NCBI RefSeq assembly: GCF_009689005.1
Contig: NZ_AP021879.1
Span: 372,001-436,000 of the forward strand
DNA: 64,000 nt
Direction: 5' to 3'
Origin: Desulfosarcina ovata subsp. ovata
Lineage (GTDB): Bacteria > Desulfobacterota > Desulfobacteria > Desulfobacterales > Desulfosarcinaceae
The translations under genes and the position numbers were made by a program. Shown here one piece after another: positions 62,491-64,000 of the stretch. Positions within the stretch are counted from its first letter, which is position 1. The number at the start of each line of letters is the position of its first letter. The notes under the pieces are model-generated. The model was given only the letters and a program-made list of their open reading frames with translations, was not told the origin of the DNA and made no database searches.

Positions 62491-64000
62491 TTAGCCTTCC
62501 AGCAGGTTATCGGGTTTAGGGGGCAGTTGGGGAAGCGCTTCCGTTGGTTTGAGCAGGTCGGCAATGAATCCTTCCGGCTTTTCAAGAGCCTCACGGGTGA
62601 TGAAAAAGCGGGAACGGCCGGTTTTTTCGCGGACCAGCTTGAGGCCATGTTCAAAACCAGCGGTCAGGTTCTGGTAATACGCTTCCGGCGTGCCCTGGGT
62701 CTGGAAACATTTTTCGATGATGGCGTCAATGGCCTCTTCTTCAAGAACAATGTTAATACCATGATTTTTGATAAAGTAAAGCTCTATGGTTTTGGTCTCT
62801 TCGTAATAGGATTTGACCTTTTTCAGCACTTTTTCGATGTCGGTGATCTTTTGGCAATAGGCCTGAGCCACCAGCGTCACCCGCGAATCGGTCAACTGGA
62901 TACCGTATTTGTCGCTGAAGGTCTTGCGGTTTTCAATCAGATACGCTTCGATGCGCTGACGCTCATCGGCCGCCAGCTGTTCGAAGGCCCGGACGGACGC
63001 TTCATCGTCGGGCCGGGAGAGCATCCGGCTGAGGTTCCGTTGGGGGTGATCGATCACCTCACGGGTAACGGCAAACCGCTTGACGCTTGATGAAGGCAGG
63101 GCCTTTTCAAAGGGCAGCAGGGCCCCTTCGACGGCGCTGACCAGTCCGCGGGCGCCGGTATTTTCGTCAAAGGCCCGGCGGGCCAACTCCTCCAGGGCGT
63201 CGGTTTGAAATTTGACATCGATGCCGTAGGCGGCAAAATCGAGTTTTTTACCGAGAATGATGGGATTGTTGGGATTTTTCAAAATGTCGCACAGATCCGA
63301 TTCGGTCAGGTGCTCGAAGATCGTGCGGACCGGCAGCCGGCCGACAAACTCGGACTCGAAACCGAACTGCACCAGATCCTCGGATTTGACCCGGGGGAGC
63401 AACTCCTGGTCCTGGGACGGGTTGGAAATGGATGCACCGAAGCCGATTTTCTGCTCGGCCACACGCCTTGAAATGATTTTTTCAAGGCCGGAAAAGGCGC
63501 CGCTCATGATGAACAGGATATGCCGGGTGTTGACACTGTTATTTTCCTTTTTACCGGTTTTCCTGAAGCGGTCGATTTCCTGAAGCATGGATACCGGGTC
63601 GTGGGGAACCTTGAGATCCACTTCGGTCTCTTCCATGGGCTTAAGCAGGGCCCTTTGGACGCCGGTGCGGGACACATCGGCACCGATCAGATTCTGGCTG
63701 GAGGCGATCTTGTCGATCTCGTCGATATAGACAATGCCGTATTGGGCCAGTTCGATATCGCCGTTGGCCTCCCTGACCAGGTCGCGGACCAGATCTTCCA
63801 CATCGCCGCCCACATATCCCGTCTCGCTGAATTTGGTGGCGTCCCCCTTGACGAACGGAACGCCGATTTTCTTGGCGATCAGGCGCACCATATACGTTTT
63901 GCCCACGCCCGTGGGGCCGAGCATCAGGACGTTGTTCTTGATGACGCCGACCATGTCATTGAAATCGTCCGGTGCGCTTTGAACGTGCTTGATACGGTTG
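62491..64000 (-). CDS. ClpX-like AAA+ unfoldase with extended C-terminus (5' end outside window)
   Basis: At least 502 codons; the frame is open through the window end, so the apparent ATG at 63954 is internal. Walker A GPTGVGKT, GYVGGDVED pore loop, Walker B IVYIDEIDKIA, IGFGAS loop (the ClpP-contact IGF motif), EFVGRLPV sensor region. After the normal small domain (GIDVKFQTDALEELARRAF to VIDHP) a ~170-residue extension ends in what looks like a second small-domain copy (GINIVLEEEAIDAIIEKCF to ALEKP). Encoded directly before ahbC. Confidence 0.85.
   Translation of the reverse strand, partial: NRIKHVQSAPDDFNDMVGVIKNNVLMLGPTGVGKTYMVRLIAKKIGVPFVKGDATKFSETGYVGGDVEDLVRDLVREANGDIELAQYGIVYIDEIDKIASSQNLIGADVSRTGVQRALLKPMEETEVDLKVPHDPVSMLQEIDRFRKTGKKENNSVNTRHILFIMSGAFSGLEKIISRRVAEQKIGFGASISNPSQDQELLPRVKSEDLVQFGFESEFVGRLPVRTIFEHLTESDLCDILKNPNNPIILGKKLDFAAYGIDVKFQTDALEELARRAFDENTGARGLVSAVEGALLPFEKALPSSSVKRFAVTREVIDHPQRNLSRMLSRPDDEASVRAFEQLAADERQRIEAYLIENRKTFSDKYGIQLTDSRVTLVAQAYCQKITDIEKVLKKVKSYYEETKTIELYFIKNHGINIVLEEEAIDAIIEKCFQTQGTPEAYYQNLTAGFEHGLKLVREKTGRSRFFITREALEKPEGFIADLLKPTEALPQLPPKPDNLLEG

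Noticed and set aside
1-64000. CRISPR arrays, tRNA or rRNA genes, prophage modules
   Set aside because: No regularly spaced direct repeats, no cloverleaf or rRNA sequence, and no phage structural, integrase or lysis genes were found. The CAAAG tract and the dispersed elements do not have CRISPR spacing.

Overview
The window looks like the chromosome of a sulfate-reducing or related anaerobic deltaproteobacterium (Desulfobacterota, probably Desulfobacterales). The case rests on three things: the siroheme-dependent Ahb heme pathway (AhbC, AhbD, HemB), LL-diaminopimelate aminotransferase lysine synthesis, and a large chemosensory and MglA/roadblock complement in high-G+C DNA. Species placement is inference; no rRNA or tRNA gene was seen.

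Layout. 1-6.4 kb: recC (3' part), recB and recD, tightly packed. 6.4-10.7 kb: small genes (a basic secreted protein, an orphan ParA, a CGGC-domain protein, a DUF89 phosphatase-like protein, and a protein with a recombinase-like C-terminal motif). 11.1-14.2 kb: a minus-strand lysine operon lrp-dapL-lysA ending in a clear terminator. 14.4-16.0 kb: fluoride channel crcB with its DUF190 partner, then a DDAH-like hydrolase. 16.36-31.26 kb: a continuous 12-gene plus-strand operon. It starts with a chemosensory system (MCP, zinc-ribbon CheB-like protein, CheW, CheY, giant CheA, DUF4388-REC-CheB-like protein, zinc-ribbon ParA, HAMP membrane protein). It runs through stop/start overlaps into a TauE/SafE carrier and a Tau/Ssu/Nrt-type ABC transporter. 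31.3-33.05 kb: a convergent roadblock-MglA-205 aa module. 33.8-34.8 kb: two PilZ proteins. 35.0-37.7 kb: ahbD and hemB, divergent. 37.8-60.9 kb: a catabolic region with a LacI regulator, a divergent GcvPA/GcvPB-like pair, an AcoX/NAD-kinase-like protein, a Liv-type ABC transporter and an SDR. It continues into a visibly A+T-rich block (about 49.4-59.9 kb) with a TorT/Rbs-type ABC transporter broken by an IS66-family element, and HyuA/HyuB, and closes with a zinc alcohol dehydrogenase. 60.9-64.0 kb: minus-strand ClpX-like ATPase, ahbC and a small acidic protein.

Most noteworthy. (1) The chemosensory operon has two CheB-like proteins that have lost esterase catalytic residues. Its CheA has a 969-bp-period in-frame duplication giving four Hpt-like modules. 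Its CheB-like and ParA proteins share an N-terminal zinc ribbon with Cys at identical positions. The operon is fused to transporter genes. I infer a chemosensory pathway that does not use classical methylation adaptation and may be coupled to uptake of a small anion or organosulfur compound. (2) A ~110-bp dispersed element with inverted ends occurs four times; three copies bracket the PilZ pair and ahbD. (3) A second palindromic family, built on a GGATCGGGGAT core, occurs at three places, once as a perfect 40-bp palindrome. (4) A LacI-type operator pair sits in the 39-kb divergent promoter region. (5) An IS66 insertion inactivates one permease, with both gene halves still readable.

How parts work together. 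The lysine operon and its Lrp regulator share one upstream region containing a near-perfect palindrome. hemB, ahbC and ahbD supply steps of heme synthesis but are separated by the 23-kb catabolic region, which suggests that region arrived later. The catabolic region combines uptake systems with PLP, SDR, hydantoinase-type and alcohol-dehydrogenase enzymes; its substrate cannot be named from sequence alone.
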